A stretch of 64,000 nucleotides of DNA from Mahella australiensis 50-1 BON (GTDB lineage Bacteria > Bacillota > Clostridia > Mahellales > Mahellaceae), in NCBI RefSeq assembly GCF_000213255.1, contig NC_015520.1, forward strand, positions 1,756,001-1,820,000, in the 5' to 3' direction. The notes under the pieces are model-generated. The model worked only from the letters and a program-made list of their open reading frames with translations. It made no database searches and was not told the DNA's origin. The position numbers and the translations under genes were made by a program. Of this stretch, positions 27,298 to 36,845 are shown piece by piece. Each line of letters starts with the position of its first letter. Position 1 is the stretch's first letter.

Positions 27298-27903
27298 TTA
27301 TAATTGTTCTTCCTCGTTATTTTCCTCATTTTCGATTTCTTGTATCCCCGATTTAGTCTCCATTACGGCTAGCACAATTTCATCGGGATTGGAAATTATG
27401 CGTACATTTTCCGGAACGTTTATATCGGCGACTTTCAAGCTCTGTCCTACTTCCATATCCGATACATCGATCTCTATAACTTCCGGCAGGCTATCTGGCA
27501 AACATTCCACATCCAATTCATCCAATTGAAGCATCACCAGGCCACCTTTGCTCTCTATCAAGCCTTCTCCTTGAAGACGTATGGGTACTTTTGTCTTTAT
27601 GACCTCGTTCATGAGTATATGTTGAAAATCCACGTGTTCGTACTGTGTACCCATTAAATCATGTTGTAAGTCCTTTATAACAGCGGCCAGCGTTTGCCCT
27701 TCAATATTCAGATTCAGCACCGCGTTACGACCATGTTTTGATATAATCTCACGAAGCTCTTTGACAGGCACTTTTACATTAATCGGCGCAATACTTTTGC
27801 CGTATACCACACCTGGTATCATGCCACTTCTGCGCAAGCGCGCCGCAGCTCCGCTGCCTGTTTCTTGTCGTTTTTCTATTGCTAAAGCTACTCTTTCTGC
27901 CAT
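27298..27903 (-). CDS. rplY: 50S ribosomal protein L25 / general stress protein Ctc
   Basis: A 201-residue two-domain L25 protein binding 5S rRNA. The N-terminal RNA-binding domain (RLRRSGMIPGVVYGKSIAPI) is followed by the TL5/Ctc beta-rich C-terminal domain (MNEVIKTKVPIRLQGEGLIE) and an acidic Asn/Glu-rich tail (EIENEENNEEEQL). It is single, between thiI upstream and a terminator downstream. Confidence 0.95.
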   Translation of the reverse strand: MAERVALAIEKRQETGSGAAARLRRSGMIPGVVYGKSIAPINVKVPVKELREIISKHGRNAVLNLNIEGQTLAAVIKDLQHDLMGTQYEHVDFQHILMNEVIKTKVPIRLQGEGLIESKGGLVMLQLDELDVECLPDSLPEVIEIDVSDMEVGQSLKVADINVPENVRIISNPDEIVLAVMETKSGIQEIENEENNEEEQL

Positions 27904-27962
27904 ATTTATCTTCCCCTTTCTTATGTATGCTGATTATATACTACCACAATTCGCCCATATGC

Positions 27963-29135
27963 TCAAGCTTTTATAGGTACTATTTCCATATTTTCTATAG
28001 CACATTGCTCTAGATACTCTATATCCAGTAATTCTTCAGAATTCTCTATAGCTTCTAATTTGGGTTTGGTAACCGGATGGCGCGGCAAAAATACTGTGCA
28101 GCAGTCCTCATAAGGCAATATAGAGGTTTCATATGTGCCTATCTTCTTAGCTGCATCCATTATCTCTACTTTATCGAAAGCTATGAGTGGCCTTAATACC
28201 AACATATCAACCGCCGCCTCAGTAACAGCCAGGCTATCTATCGTTTGGCTAGCCACTTGGCCAATGCTTTCGCCGGTCACAATAGCCTTGCAGCCATTTT
28301 GCCGAGCAAGTTTCTGGGCTATTCGCATCATGAAGCGCCGCGTCAAAATGGTAAGCTGATTATCGGGACAGCGCTCATATATGGCTTGTTGTATATCGGT
28401 AAACGGCACCATATGAATTTTTATAGGGCCGGTATAAGCGCTCAATATACGGCATATGTCCTCGACTTTATCCCTTGCCCGCTGGCTGGTATATGGAAAG
28501 CTATAGTAATGCACTGCTGACAGCTCCACACCTCGTTTGGCTATCATATATCCGGCTACCGGGCTATCTATCCCGCCTGATATGAGGAGCATGGCTTTCC
28601 CGGCAGTCCCCACAGGCATACCTCCGGGGCCATCTATGCGGTTATAATATATATAAGCGTTCTCGCGTATCTCAATATTCAATACGACATCCGGCATATG
28701 GACGTCTACTTTTAAGCCATCGATGCTTTCCAATATATAACCGCCGACTTCTCTACTTATATCCGGCGATTTATACGGAAATGTTTTATCCGAACGCCGG
28801 CTTTCAACCTTGAAAGTTGTACTGCCGGTTTTGTATGCACGTTTCATCTGCTCAACAGAAACAGCCTTTATGACATCCATATCCTTGTCCACTTCTGCCG
28901 CAACGCTTATCGATACTATGCCGAAAACTTTCCTTATTCTAGTTATAGCTTCATCTATTCTCTGCGGTTCAATGCCCCTTACGTAGAAACGCCCCTCGCC
29001 TTTGAGCACTTCAGCATTGTCAAATCCCGCTAATGCATGCCTTATGTTTCTGACCAGTGTATTCTCAAAAAAAGGCCTATTGAGTCCTTTAAGATGTATC
29101 TCGCCGTATCGTATCAATATAACGGTATTGTTCAA
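27963..29135 (-). CDS. thiI: tRNA 4-thiouridine synthetase ThiI
   Basis: A 390-residue enzyme with an N-terminal ferredoxin-like/THUMP RNA-binding domain and a PP-loop ATPase domain (LLISGGIDSPVAGYMIAKRG, around residue 185). It adenylates and thiolates U8 of tRNA and may feed thiamine thiazole synthesis. There is no C-terminal rhodanese extension, as usual in Firmicutes. The start is TTG at 29135 with AGGAGG 6 nt upstream. It lies 3 bp after the cysteine desulfurase gene, its expected sulfur donor. Confidence 0.95.
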   Translation of the reverse strand: MNNTVILIRYGEIHLKGLNRPFFENTLVRNIRHALAGFDNAEVLKGEGRFYVRGIEPQRIDEAITRIRKVFGIVSISVAAEVDKDMDVIKAVSVEQMKRAYKTGSTTFKVESRRSDKTFPYKSPDISREVGGYILESIDGLKVDVHMPDVVLNIEIRENAYIYYNRIDGPGGMPVGTAGKAMLLISGGIDSPVAGYMIAKRGVELSAVHYYSFPYTSQRARDKVEDICRILSAYTGPIKIHMVPFTDIQQAIYERCPDNQLTILTRRFMMRIAQKLARQNGCKAIVTGESIGQVASQTIDSLAVTEAAVDMLVLRPLIAFDKVEIMDAAKKIGTYETSILPYEDCCTVFLPRHPVTKPKLEAIENSEELLDIEYLEQCAIENMEIVPIKA

Positions 29136-29138
29136 ATC

Positions 29139-30293
29139 CTACCTCCTGCTAAAACGCATCAGCGATGGCACTATTTGTCTCACCGCATTTATAGTATATT
29201 CTATATCATCTTGGGTATTCAATGTTGACAAACTGAACCTTATAGCACTTTCACATGAAGCTGTTGGCAAGCCCATGGCTTTGAGCACATGGCTCACCTT
29301 TTGTTTTCTAGATGAACAAGCCGAACCCGTGCTGACATATATACCTTCCTGCTCCAAAGCATGGACCAGCACCTCTCCTCTCACGCCATTGAAAGAAATA
29401 TTCAATATATGCGGCGCTCCTTTATCCACATCCGGCCCATTTATACTGGCGTTGGGCACAGCCTCCAGTATGCCTTTGGCCAGCATCTGTTTCAGACTTA
29501 AAAGATAAACGAAACTTTTATCTGACAACGCCTCTACTGCGGCAGCAAAACCTGCTGCTCCGGGCACATTCTCTGTACCCGAACGTATATCCCTCTCTTG
29601 ACCTCCACCATATATAAGAGGTTTAATCCTTGTACCTTCGCGTATATACAGAGCCGCGATGCCTTTGGGGCCATGTATTTTATGTGCGCTGACGGTCATA
29701 AGATCGGCAAATGGCATGAGGGGCTTTAAAGATAGTTTGCCGTAAGCCTGTACAGCGTCGACATGAAAGATAATACGATGATCACTTCTATTTAATAGCG
29801 AACCTATATCCTGTACCGGCAATATTGAGCCCACCTCGTTGTTCACGTACATAACGCTCACCAACACAGTGTCGCACCTTATAGTAGCGTTCATCTCATC
29901 TATATCGATGTTACCGTACCGATCTGCGCCTATATACGATACGCTGAAACCCTCGTCCTCCAGCGCTTTAAAAGTATTGAGCACCGATGGGTGCTCAATA
30001 CTGGTAGTTATCAAATGCTTACCAAAGCGCGCATAGGTATGCGCTACGCCTTGTATGGCCAGATTATTGGCCTCGGTACCGCTGCCTGTGAAAATAATGC
30101 TTTTATCGTCTGCGCCGATGGAATCAGCTATAATATGCCTGGCATGTTTCAGAATTCTCTCGGCCTCAATGCCCTTTTGATGCAGCGACGACGGATTCCC
30201 ATAGCTGCACAAAAAGCATTCTTCCATATCTTGTATTGCCCGAGGCAATACCACTGTAGTAGCGCTGTTGTCAAGATATACTTCTTTTGGCAT
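29139..30293 (-). CDS. iscS: Cysteine desulfurase (NifS/IscS family)
   Basis: A 384-residue PLP enzyme turning cysteine into alanine and protein-bound persulfide. The PLP lysine is in SAHKIHGPKG (about residue 203), and the active-site Cys lies in STGSACSSRK near 325. The desulfurase-thiI pairing is the common Firmicute arrangement for tRNA thiolation (NifZ-ThiI type), so it may serve tRNA modification rather than general Fe-S assembly. Confidence 0.94.
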   Translation of the reverse strand: MPKEVYLDNSATTVVLPRAIQDMEECFLCSYGNPSSLHQKGIEAERILKHARHIIADSIGADDKSIIFTGSGTEANNLAIQGVAHTYARFGKHLITTSIEHPSVLNTFKALEDEGFSVSYIGADRYGNIDIDEMNATIRCDTVLVSVMYVNNEVGSILPVQDIGSLLNRSDHRIIFHVDAVQAYGKLSLKPLMPFADLMTVSAHKIHGPKGIAALYIREGTRIKPLIYGGGQERDIRSGTENVPGAAGFAAAVEALSDKSFVYLLSLKQMLAKGILEAVPNASINGPDVDKGAPHILNISFNGVRGEVLVHALEQEGIYVSTGSACSSRKQKVSHVLKAMGLPTASCESAIRFSLSTLNTQDDIEYTINAVRQIVPSLMRFSRR

Positions 30294-30301
30294 CTCAAGT
30301 A

Positions 30302-30901
30302 TTAACCTTTTACCTTTATATTTCGCGGTATATAAGCCTTAAACATATTCAAAAGCTCTTCGCTAGGCTCAAATAGTAAAATACTCCTTACGCCGTCATG
30401 GTTAAATAAACCATAGTACAAGCGATCGACATCGTTATTCCTGAAGGCCTTGTATACTTTCATATCTTTCATACTATTGGCCAACCGCTTATAGCTGTCA
30501 TCGGATACTGGCGCTATACTCTCAAATTCCTTGGCATTAGCCGATAACAATTTCTTACGTTTATTATTCATTATAACAGCTGCTACATCCAGCTCTCCAT
30601 TGGTAAATGTGTATTCGTATTCAGTACTCTGTTTATTGCGGGTCACATACGCTAAATAAGCCAATCCGCCAAAAGCCACAAGTAATATAGCCGGGGCTAT
30701 TGCCATAGCAAATTGACCGGATAAGAGCAGCGGTAATATATTCATCAACATGAATAACGCCAATATACCGAAGACTATCATAGCTATATAACTTAAGACA
30801 TACAATAGCGAATCCATAGTAGTCTTATCCTTCATCACAACTTCTTCATGGAAATTATCCATTAAGTGAAATCCGCCCTTTTTGAGGAAATCATTTTCCA
30901 T
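30302..30901 (-). CDS. DUF6106-like membrane protein of unknown function
   Basis: A 199-residue protein with two strongly hydrophobic segments (about residues 30-80) between a charged N-terminus (MDNFHEEVVMKDKTTMDS) and a soluble C-terminal domain (EFESIAPVSDDSYKRL, VRSILLFEPSEELL). It resembles a clostridial family of unknown function (DUF6106 by recall). ATG at 30901 has AAGGAGG at 7 nt. It lies 8 bp before the desulfurase gene and so heads that operon; no function can be inferred. Confidence 0.75.
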   Translation of the reverse strand: MENDFLKKGGFHLMDNFHEEVVMKDKTTMDSLLYVLSYIAMIVFGILALFMLMNILPLLLSGQFAMAIAPAILLVAFGGLAYLAYVTRNKQSTEYEYTFTNGELDVAAVIMNNKRKKLLSANAKEFESIAPVSDDSYKRLANSMKDMKVYKAFRNNDVDRLYYGLFNHDGVRSILLFEPSEELLNMFKAYIPRNIKVKG

Positions 30902-30925
30902 CCATATCCCTCCTTAACTAGTTTT

Positions 30926-30954
30926 ATTATAGCATAAATGTACAACACGAGCAA
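30926..30954 (-). promoter_or_regulatory. Promoter of the DUF6106-iscS-thiI unit
   Basis: Minus strand TTGCTC (30954-30949), 17-bp spacer ending TGC, and TATAAT (30931-30926), about 25 nt before the first gene. Confidence 0.65.
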
Positions 30955-30971
30955 TATAGCCCTCGAAAAAC

Positions 30972-30999
30972 AAAAAAGCAGTATCTATACTGCTTTTTT
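30972..30999. terminator. Terminator overlapping the rpmF 3' end
   Basis: AAAAAAGCAGTA-TCTA-TACTGCTTTTTT is a symmetrical hairpin with A and T runs on its flanks, and the last codons and stop of rpmF form one arm. Confidence 0.92.
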
Positions 31000-31185
31000 G
31001 TTTTCCTTCTCAGCAATTTTCATTACCTTTTTGCCATCATAATACCCACAATACGGGCATACATGATGAGGCAATTTTTCTTTATGGCATTGAGGGCATT
31101 CCATCATTGTCGGAGCGCTCAATTTCCAATTGGCCCTTCTTTTATCCCTTCTAGCCTTTGAAGTTTTGCGTTTAGGTACCGCCAT
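30985..31185 (-). CDS. rpmF: 50S ribosomal protein L32
   Basis: A 66-residue L32 protein of the zinc-ribbon type, with Cys30xxCys33 and Cys43xxCys46 and the N-terminus [20 protein letters not shown]. It shares one nucleotide with the stop of yceD (TAATG), giving translational coupling. The yceD-rpmF pair is conserved across bacteria. Confidence 0.97.
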   Translation of the reverse strand: MAVPKRKTSKARRDKRRANWKLSAPTMMECPQCHKEKLPHHVCPYCGYYDGKKVMKIAEKENKKAV

Positions 31186-31697
31186 TATCGTTCACCTCCA
31201 TTTTTATCAAACCAGTTGCTCAAGCCAGCAAGGCGTATGTCGGCGTTCTCGCGTTCACATTCACAGCGCTGATAATTGAGATTAACGCCACATTTTTGGC
31301 ATAAACCCTTGCATTCCAAGGTACATAGAGATTTCATGGGAATTTCCAGTACTATATCATTGTATATGATGCTATCTATATCCAGATAATTCCCTTCATA
31401 TATATTGAGAACGTCCCCGTCAGAAACAGCCGTATGCGCAAACTCTTCCTCTAACTTTATAAACAACGGCCACACGAATGTCTCAAGGCAACGATCGCAT
31501 CTCAGCAGTATAGCACCCGTTATAATCCCTTTCATATTCAATATGCCGTCGCTGTTGCTTATAGTTCCCTCTACATGCACGCTCCACGGTAGCCTCCAGC
31601 TATCACCCTTTGTTACGAACTCATCGAGTTTGCCGTCCACTGCAAAGTCCATGATTCCGCTTTCTTGTTCGAGCAGTGCGCCAACATCTATGCGCAT
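31185..31697 (-). CDS. yceD: YceD/DUF177 family protein
   Basis: A 170-residue protein of the YceD family, associated with 23S rRNA accumulation in plants and bacteria. It has the C-terminal [15 protein letters not shown] and CECE cysteine pattern of Firmicute members, likely binding zinc. ATG at 31697 ([11 protein letters not shown]) fits family N-termini; TTG one codon upstream is equally close to AGGTGAT. Confidence 0.88.
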   Translation of the reverse strand: MRIDVGALLEQESGIMDFAVDGKLDEFVTKGDSWRLPWSVHVEGTISNSDGILNMKGIITGAILLRCDRCLETFVWPLFIKLEEEFAHTAVSDGDVLNIYEGNYLDIDSIIYNDIVLEIPMKSLCTLECKGLCQKCGVNLNYQRCECERENADIRLAGLSNWFDKNGGER

Positions 31698-31737
31698 CAA
31701 TTTTATCACCTCTCTTGGGGAAAATACAACATTATTC

Positions 31738-31767
31738 ATTATATAGACTAATATAGGCTCTTGTCAA
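31738..31767 (-). promoter_or_regulatory. Consensus promoter of yceD-rpmF
   Basis: Minus strand TTGACA (31767-31762) and TATAAT (31743-31738), 18 bp apart, both perfect hexamers, just past the ackA stop. Confidence 0.85.
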
Positions 31768-31771
31768 GTAT

Positions 31772-32977
31772 TCAATTTTGACCTTCTACAATGGACCTGG
31801 TTTCACGCGCTATCATGAGCTCTTCATTGGTCGGCACAACAAACACTTTGACCTTTGAATCTTCTGCGCTTATATCGGCTTCTATGCCGCGCACTTTATT
31901 CTTTTCTAAATCCAGCTTTATGCCCAAATTCTCTAAACCTTGGCATATACCATTCCTTACGGTAGCATTATTCTCTCCTATGCCGGCGGTAAACACCAGT
32001 GCATCCACGCCATTTAATGCTGCTATATATGAACCTATATATTTTTTCGCCCTATAACAAAGCATATCCATAGCCAACTGCGCCCTCTCATTGCCCGCTA
32101 CCGCAGCATCTTCCACATCTCGCAAATCGCTGCTAACGCCTGATATACCAAGTATGCCCGATTCCTTATTCAAGTAATCATTCATTTCGGATGGCGACAT
32201 GCCTTTTTTCTCCATGAGATATGTTACCACTGCAGGATCAAGATCGCCTGATCTCGTACCCATTATGAGACCCTCCAATGGCGTAAATCCCATGCTGGTA
32301 TCTATGGCCTTGCCATGACTTACAGCGCTGATACTGGACCCGTTACCCAAATGGCACGTTATCAATTTAACCTCTTCGGGAGCCTTGCCCAACATCTTAG
32401 CGGCCCTCAGCGAGACATACTTATGAGATGTGCCATGGGCGCCGTAACGCCTTATCTTATATTGAGTATATACGTCATACGGTAAGCCATACATATACGC
32501 ATATCGCGGTAAAGTTTTAAAAAACTCGGTATCCACCACCACCACCATAGGCGTATCGGGCATAAGCTTGCGACAGGCCTCCATTCCCATCAGAGCGCCC
32601 GGGTTATGCAGCGGCGCAAATTCTATAACCTCATTCTTCATGGTCTCTATTATCTCATCGGTCAACAGTATAGGATCTATAAACCTCTCACCGCCGTTTA
32701 CCATCCTATGGCCCACTGCGGATATTTTCGATATATCCTTTATGACACCGTATTCAGGATCGGTTATAGCCTTTATAACGAGCTTAAAAGCCTCGAGATG
32801 GTCTTGCACATCTTGCTTTATCTCTGCCTTACCATTTCCATTGTACTGGTGTTTTAATACCGAGCCATCTAATCCTATCCTCTCTACATTGCCTTTAGCC
32901 CTCACCGATTCCGTAGTCATATCGATCAACTGATATTTGAGCGACGAACTTCCAGCATTTATAACCAATATATTCAC
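31772..32977 (-). CDS. ackA: Acetate kinase
   Basis: A 401-residue acetate kinase of the ASKHA fold, making ATP from acetyl phosphate in fermentation. Visible are NAGSSSLKYQL at the N-terminus, HRMVNGGERF (about 86-95), LGNGSSISAVSHGKAIDTSM (about 208) and ITAGIGENNATVR-like TAGIGENN near 325. It follows pta by 26 bp, so acetyl-CoA flows to acetate with substrate-level ATP formation. Confidence 0.97.
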   Translation of the reverse strand: MNILVINAGSSSLKYQLIDMTTESVRAKGNVERIGLDGSVLKHQYNGNGKAEIKQDVQDHLEAFKLVIKAITDPEYGVIKDISKISAVGHRMVNGGERFIDPILLTDEIIETMKNEVIEFAPLHNPGALMGMEACRKLMPDTPMVVVVDTEFFKTLPRYAYMYGLPYDVYTQYKIRRYGAHGTSHKYVSLRAAKMLGKAPEEVKLITCHLGNGSSISAVSHGKAIDTSMGFTPLEGLIMGTRSGDLDPAVVTYLMEKKGMSPSEMNDYLNKESGILGISGVSSDLRDVEDAAVAGNERAQLAMDMLCYRAKKYIGSYIAALNGVDALVFTAGIGENNATVRNGICQGLENLGIKLDLEKNKVRGIEADISAEDSKVKVFVVPTNEELMIARETRSIVEGQN

Positions 32978-33003
32978 TTTATAATTTCAACCCCTTGCTC
33001 TTT

Positions 33004-33990
33004 CTACATAGATTGTACGGCCGTAATAGCCACTGCATCGACTATATCTTCAGGTTTGCAACCGCGCGATAAATCGTTCACCGGCTTGGCTATACCCTGA
33101 CATATAGGCCCTACTGCAGTAGCACCGGCCAAACGCTCTACTAATTTATAACCTATATTGCCTGCCTGTAAATCTGGGAATATTAATACGTTGGCCTTGC
33201 CTCCTACAGGACTACCAGGAGCTTTTAACTCAGCCACGCTTTCCACTAGTGCCGCATCCACCTGTAATTCGCCGTCCAGAGCTATATCCGGAGCTAGTTG
33301 TTTGGCTATTTGCGTAGCCTGCACTACTTTATCCACGAGTTCATGCTGAGCACTGCCTTTGGTGGAGAATGATAACATAGCTACCCGAGGCTCAGCCCCT
33401 ACGAGGTTCTTAAAAGTATTAGCTGATGTAACGGCTATATGAGCCAATTCCTCAGCGTTTGGATTCGGATTTACACCACAATCGGCAAAGATGAAAACCC
33501 CATCGTGGCCATAACTGCTATTTGGCACTTCCATAAGAAAGCACCCAGATACTAGTGCTATCCCCGGAGCCGTCTTTATGATCTGAAGTGCCGGCCGCAG
33601 CACATCCGGCGTAGAATGTATAGCTCCAGCTACCATGCCGTCTGCTTGTCCCATTTTAACGAGCATGACACCATAATATAGCGGATCAAGGACCAATTGA
33701 CGAGCTTTCTCAATGGTAACGCCTTTGTTTTTGCGCAGCTCATATAGCTCCTGCGCCAATCTTTCAGTATCCGGCGAGTTAGACGGATCTCTAAAGGTTA
33801 CGCCGTCGAGAACTGAAGACGGGGCTGATTTCTTAAACTCGTCTTCATCTCCTAGCATTATCAATTCGGCTATGCCTTCTTTTAATATGCTTTCAGCCGC
33901 TTTAAGCGTTCGCTTTTCCGTTCCTTCAGCTAGCACTATGCACCGTTTACTAGCTTTTGCTTTTTCCTTTATACTTTCTAATACGCTCAT
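33004..33990 (-). CDS. pta: Phosphate acetyltransferase
   Basis: A 328-residue short-form Pta converting acetyl-CoA and phosphate to acetyl phosphate. The single catalytic domain shows DGMVAGAIHSTPDVLRPALQ and MLSFSTKGSA motifs and ends in AITAVQSM; there is no N-terminal regulatory DRTGG domain. First gene of the pta-ackA operon, with its own promoter. Confidence 0.95.
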   Translation of the reverse strand: MSVLESIKEKAKASKRCIVLAEGTEKRTLKAAESILKEGIAELIMLGDEDEFKKSAPSSVLDGVTFRDPSNSPDTERLAQELYELRKNKGVTIEKARQLVLDPLYYGVMLVKMGQADGMVAGAIHSTPDVLRPALQIIKTAPGIALVSGCFLMEVPNSSYGHDGVFIFADCGVNPNPNAEELAHIAVTSANTFKNLVGAEPRVAMLSFSTKGSAQHELVDKVVQATQIAKQLAPDIALDGELQVDAALVESVAELKAPGSPVGGKANVLIFPDLQAGNIGYKLVERLAGATAVGPICQGIAKPVNDLSRGCKPEDIVDAVAITAVQSM

Positions 33991-34020
33991 TTTATTTTAT
34001 CCTCCCATCGTTCAATATAT

Positions 34021-34049
34021 ATTATAAACAAATAAAAAGCTAATTTAAA
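34021..34049 (-). promoter_or_regulatory. Promoter of pta-ackA
   Basis: Minus strand TTTAAA (34049-34044), 17 bp, TATAAT (34026-34021), about 30 nt before the pta start. Confidence 0.65.
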
Positions 34050-34073
34050 GCTATAAGCAGTTAAATATTCGTT

Positions 34074-34139
34074 AAAATCGCTTAAAATCCTTCGATTTTG
34101 ATAAAGTTCTAATATTGTGATAATTTCGACTAATATTAG
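34074..34139. repeat. AT-rich inverted repeats between pta and the permease gene
   Basis: Two inverted repeats lie in this divergent gap of about 260 bp: AAAATCG/CGATTTT (34074-34099) and CTAATATT/AATATTAG (34109-34139). They could be operators or a leader hairpin of the plus-strand gene. I see no ORF or clear RNA gene in the gap. Confidence 0.35.
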
Positions 34140-34253
34140 CTTATCCGCAGACTATGTTACCATGCTTAAAAATCGATTATGGAATGTTTGATGAATATAT
34201 TGATTACAATAGAAACATCAAGAAAACTAAAAAATATAAAATGGGGTTTAATA

Positions 34254-35312
34254 ATGATGGATAGAAACATTCCTACGTGGAAGATAGCGGCTACCTATAT
34301 AGGTACAGTTGTCGGCGCAGGTTTTGCGTCAGGACAGGAGATATTGCAGTTTTTTGCTGTATTCGGCATAAATGGATTATTGGGTTTAAGCATAGCAACC
34401 CTTTTATTTATGGTGTTCGGATATATAATTATGGACTTAGGCAGACGTCTCGATTCACGTTCACATATCGAGATAATAAAGTTTTCGGGCAATAATTGGA
34501 TCAGTACCTTTATAGATTATTTAATAATCTTCTTTTTATTTGGAGCTTTGACCACCATGATAGCCGGCTCAGGCGCTATGTTAGCCCAACAATTCAATAT
34601 ATCCGGTATATGGGGAAACGCTCTTATGACTATAACCGCAACTATAACTGTATTGACCGGTTTGAATGGCGTGGTTAACTCCATAAGTTTTGTTGTACCT
34701 TTTCTGCTCATATCGGCTACGGGCATAAGCGTGGTATCGGTATTAAATACACCCTCTGCTTCGGAAATTACAACGATTGCATCAACAGCCGGCAGCTTAG
34801 TTAACAATTGGTTATTGTCTGCCGTTTTATATACTTCATACAATATATTGCTTTCAGTATCTATATTAGCACCTCTCGGCTCAAGAGCCGAGAGTAAAAA
34901 AGCCGTCAACCGCGGGGCTTTAATAGGCAGCATCGGACTGGGATTGGGAGCTACAGTCATATATCTGGCATTGACTAAAAGCATGGCTTCCGTAAAAAAC
35001 CTGGAAGTGCCTATGATATTTATAGCCGGCCGCATCTCTTACCCCGTACAATTGATCTACGCTACAGTCCTTTTAACCGAAATATATACTACAGCCGTAA
35101 GCAGCCTATATGGTTTTGTAGCTAGAATAACCGATTTGAGGAGCCCATTGGCAAAATTCCTTATAATCGGTACTGCCGTATTGGCTTTTATTGCCAGCCA
35201 GCTCGGATTTTCGACAATGATAAAATATTTGTATCCCTTAGCAGGTTACGGTGGTATTGTAATGTTGGTAGTGCTGGTTATAAATAAGATGAAAGTATCC
35301 GTGATAAAATGA
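34254..35312 (+). CDS. YkvI-family membrane permease
   Basis: A membrane protein of about 352 residues with roughly ten hydrophobic segments. The N-terminus IAATYIGTVVGAGFASGQEI carries the glycine-rich unwound-helix motif of the APC/LeuT-fold branch to which B. subtilis YkvI belongs. The substrate is unknown. ATG at 34254 or 34257 follows GGGGT; an upstream ATG at 34179 would add a non-hydrophobic extension and is less likely. It stands alone on the plus strand between pta and the malic enzyme gene, which is convergent. Confidence 0.8.
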   Translation: MMDRNIPTWKIAATYIGTVVGAGFASGQEILQFFAVFGINGLLGLSIATLLFMVFGYIIMDLGRRLDSRSHIEIIKFSGNNWISTFIDYLIIFFLFGALTTMIAGSGAMLAQQFNISGIWGNALMTITATITVLTGLNGVVNSISFVVPFLLISATGISVVSVLNTPSASEITTIASTAGSLVNNWLLSAVLYTSYNILLSVSILAPLGSRAESKKAVNRGALIGSIGLGLGATVIYLALTKSMASVKNLEVPMIFIAGRISYPVQLIYATVLLTEIYTTAVSSLYGFVARITDLRSPLAKFLIIGTAVLAFIASQLGFSTMIKYLYPLAGYGGIVMLVVLVINKMKVSVIK

Positions 35313-35328
35313 TAAACATATGCGGCGA

Positions 35329-36504
35329 TTAAAATCTTGCCGCCACACCCGTTTTTTGGGCTGCATCAGCTACTGCATTGGCTACTCTAGCAGCTACGTT
35401 TTTGTTAAAAGCATACGGAATGATAAAGTTTTCTTTCAGCTCATTTACGCTAACTGATTCAGCTATAGCATAAGCTGCAGCAATTTTCATCTCGTCATTT
35501 ATCTGACGTGCCCTTACATCCAACGCGCCGCGAAATATGCCGGGGAATGCCAGCACATTGTTTATCTGATTGGGAAAATCCGAACGGCCGGTACCCACTA
35601 TTCTCGCCCCGGCGCCTTTTGCATCGTCCGGAAATATTTCGGGCACAGGGTTCGCCATAGCAAATACCATCGGTTCGGGTGCCATGGACCGAACCATGTC
35701 TGCCGTAAGCACGCCAGGCGATGATACACCTATGAATACGTCTGCACCTTTTATGATATCAGCAAGATTCCCTTTTTTATTATCCAAATTAGTTATAGTT
35801 GCCATTTGCCGTTTTATGTCATTAAGTCCTTCTCTTCCTTCATATATAGCACCCTGCCTGTCGCAGAGTACTACGTCCTTTAGGCCCATTTTCATAAGCA
35901 GCTTGGCTATGGCTACGCCGGCTGCTCCCGCACCGTTAATGACCACGCTCAGATCTTCCATAACCTTGCCTGTCAACTTCAGGGCATTTATCATAGCCGC
36001 CAGCACAACTACTGCGGTGCCATGTTGATCATCGTGGAATACCGGTATATCCAGTTCGGCCTTTAGGCGATCCTCTATTTCAAAGCACCTAGGAGCTGAT
36101 ATATCTTCAAGATTTATGCCTCCAAATCCAGGAGATATGAGTTTTACAGTTTTCACTATCTCTTCCACATCCTTGGTAGCAAGGCATATAGGAAATGCAT
36201 CAACATTGCCAAATGTTTTAAATAATACAGCTTTGCCCTCCATAACAGGAAGTCCAGCTTCAGGGCCGATATCACCCAAACCCAGCACAGCAGTGCCGTC
36301 AGTTACAACCGCTATAGTATTACCTTTGACTGTATACTTGTAGACATCATCGCGGTTCTCATGTATCTTGTTGCACGGTTCCGCTACTCCCGGCGTATAT
36401 GCAAGACTTAAGTCGTAAGCGGATTCCACTTTTGCCTTGGGTGCTATCTCAAGTTTCCCCTTAAGCTCTTCATGTAGTTTTAATGCTTCTTCTTGAATAT
36501 TCAT
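35329..36504 (-). CDS. NAD-dependent malic enzyme
   Basis: A 391-residue short malic enzyme (malate to pyruvate, CO2 and NAD(P)H). It shows AYTPGVAEPC near residue 40, VVTDGTAVLGLGDIGPEAGLP near 70, FHDDQHGTAVV near 150 (metal-binding Asp) and an NAD-binding VINGAGAAGVAIA near 183. ATG at 36504 follows GAGGAG. The long in-frame extension upstream would run into the tRNA terminator and is rejected. Confidence 0.93.
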   Translation of the reverse strand: MNIQEEALKLHEELKGKLEIAPKAKVESAYDLSLAYTPGVAEPCNKIHENRDDVYKYTVKGNTIAVVTDGTAVLGLGDIGPEAGLPVMEGKAVLFKTFGNVDAFPICLATKDVEEIVKTVKLISPGFGGINLEDISAPRCFEIEDRLKAELDIPVFHDDQHGTAVVVLAAMINALKLTGKVMEDLSVVINGAGAAGVAIAKLLMKMGLKDVVLCDRQGAIYEGREGLNDIKRQMATITNLDNKKGNLADIIKGADVFIGVSSPGVLTADMVRSMAPEPMVFAMANPVPEIFPDDAKGAGARIVGTGRSDFPNQINNVLAFPGIFRGALDVRARQINDEMKIAAAYAIAESVSVNELKENFIIPYAFNKNVAARVANAVADAAQKTGVAARF

Positions 36505-36550
36505 ATATACATGCTCCTCGCATAATAGCTTTATAAATATATTTGTATAC

Positions 36551-36583
36551 AAAAATAACCCCTGATAAAATCAGAGGTTATTT
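36551..36583 (-). terminator. Terminator of the tRNA-Ala transcript
   Basis: Minus strand AATAACC-t-CTGAT-TTT-ATCAG-g-GGTTATT followed by TTTTGT, 12 bp past the tRNA 3' end. Confidence 0.85.
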
Positions 36584-36594
36584 ATTATATTATA

Positions 36595-36670
<76 letters not shown>

Positions 36671-36709
36671 ACGTATAACTTTCAGCACCTCTTTCTGCTG
36701 ACAAAGGAT

Positions 36710-36738
36710 ATTATACAGGTTACAAGCGACACTGTCAA
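36710..36738 (-). promoter_or_regulatory. Consensus promoter of tRNA-Ala
   Basis: Minus strand TTGACA (36738-36733) and TATAAT (36715-36710), exactly 17 bp apart, about 40 nt before the mature tRNA. Confidence 0.9.
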
Positions 36739-36779
36739 TACCCCCTTAGATAAAAATTTTAGCGCAAAGTTATAATGCG

Positions 36780-36845
36780 TGATCATTCAGGCGCTGCTTA
36801 TATAAGCGAAGGTAACGATTAGCCTGGAAGATAACTGAATAATCA
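36780..36845. repeat. Short intergenic inverted repeat (element D)
   Basis: TGATCATTCAG (36780-36790) pairs imperfectly with CTGAATAATCA (36835-36845). The interior contains CTTATATAA and TAACGATTAGCCT, resembling element C at 17.9 kb. It abuts the HD-GYP stop codon and has no T-run, so it is not a typical terminator. Confidence 0.4.
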
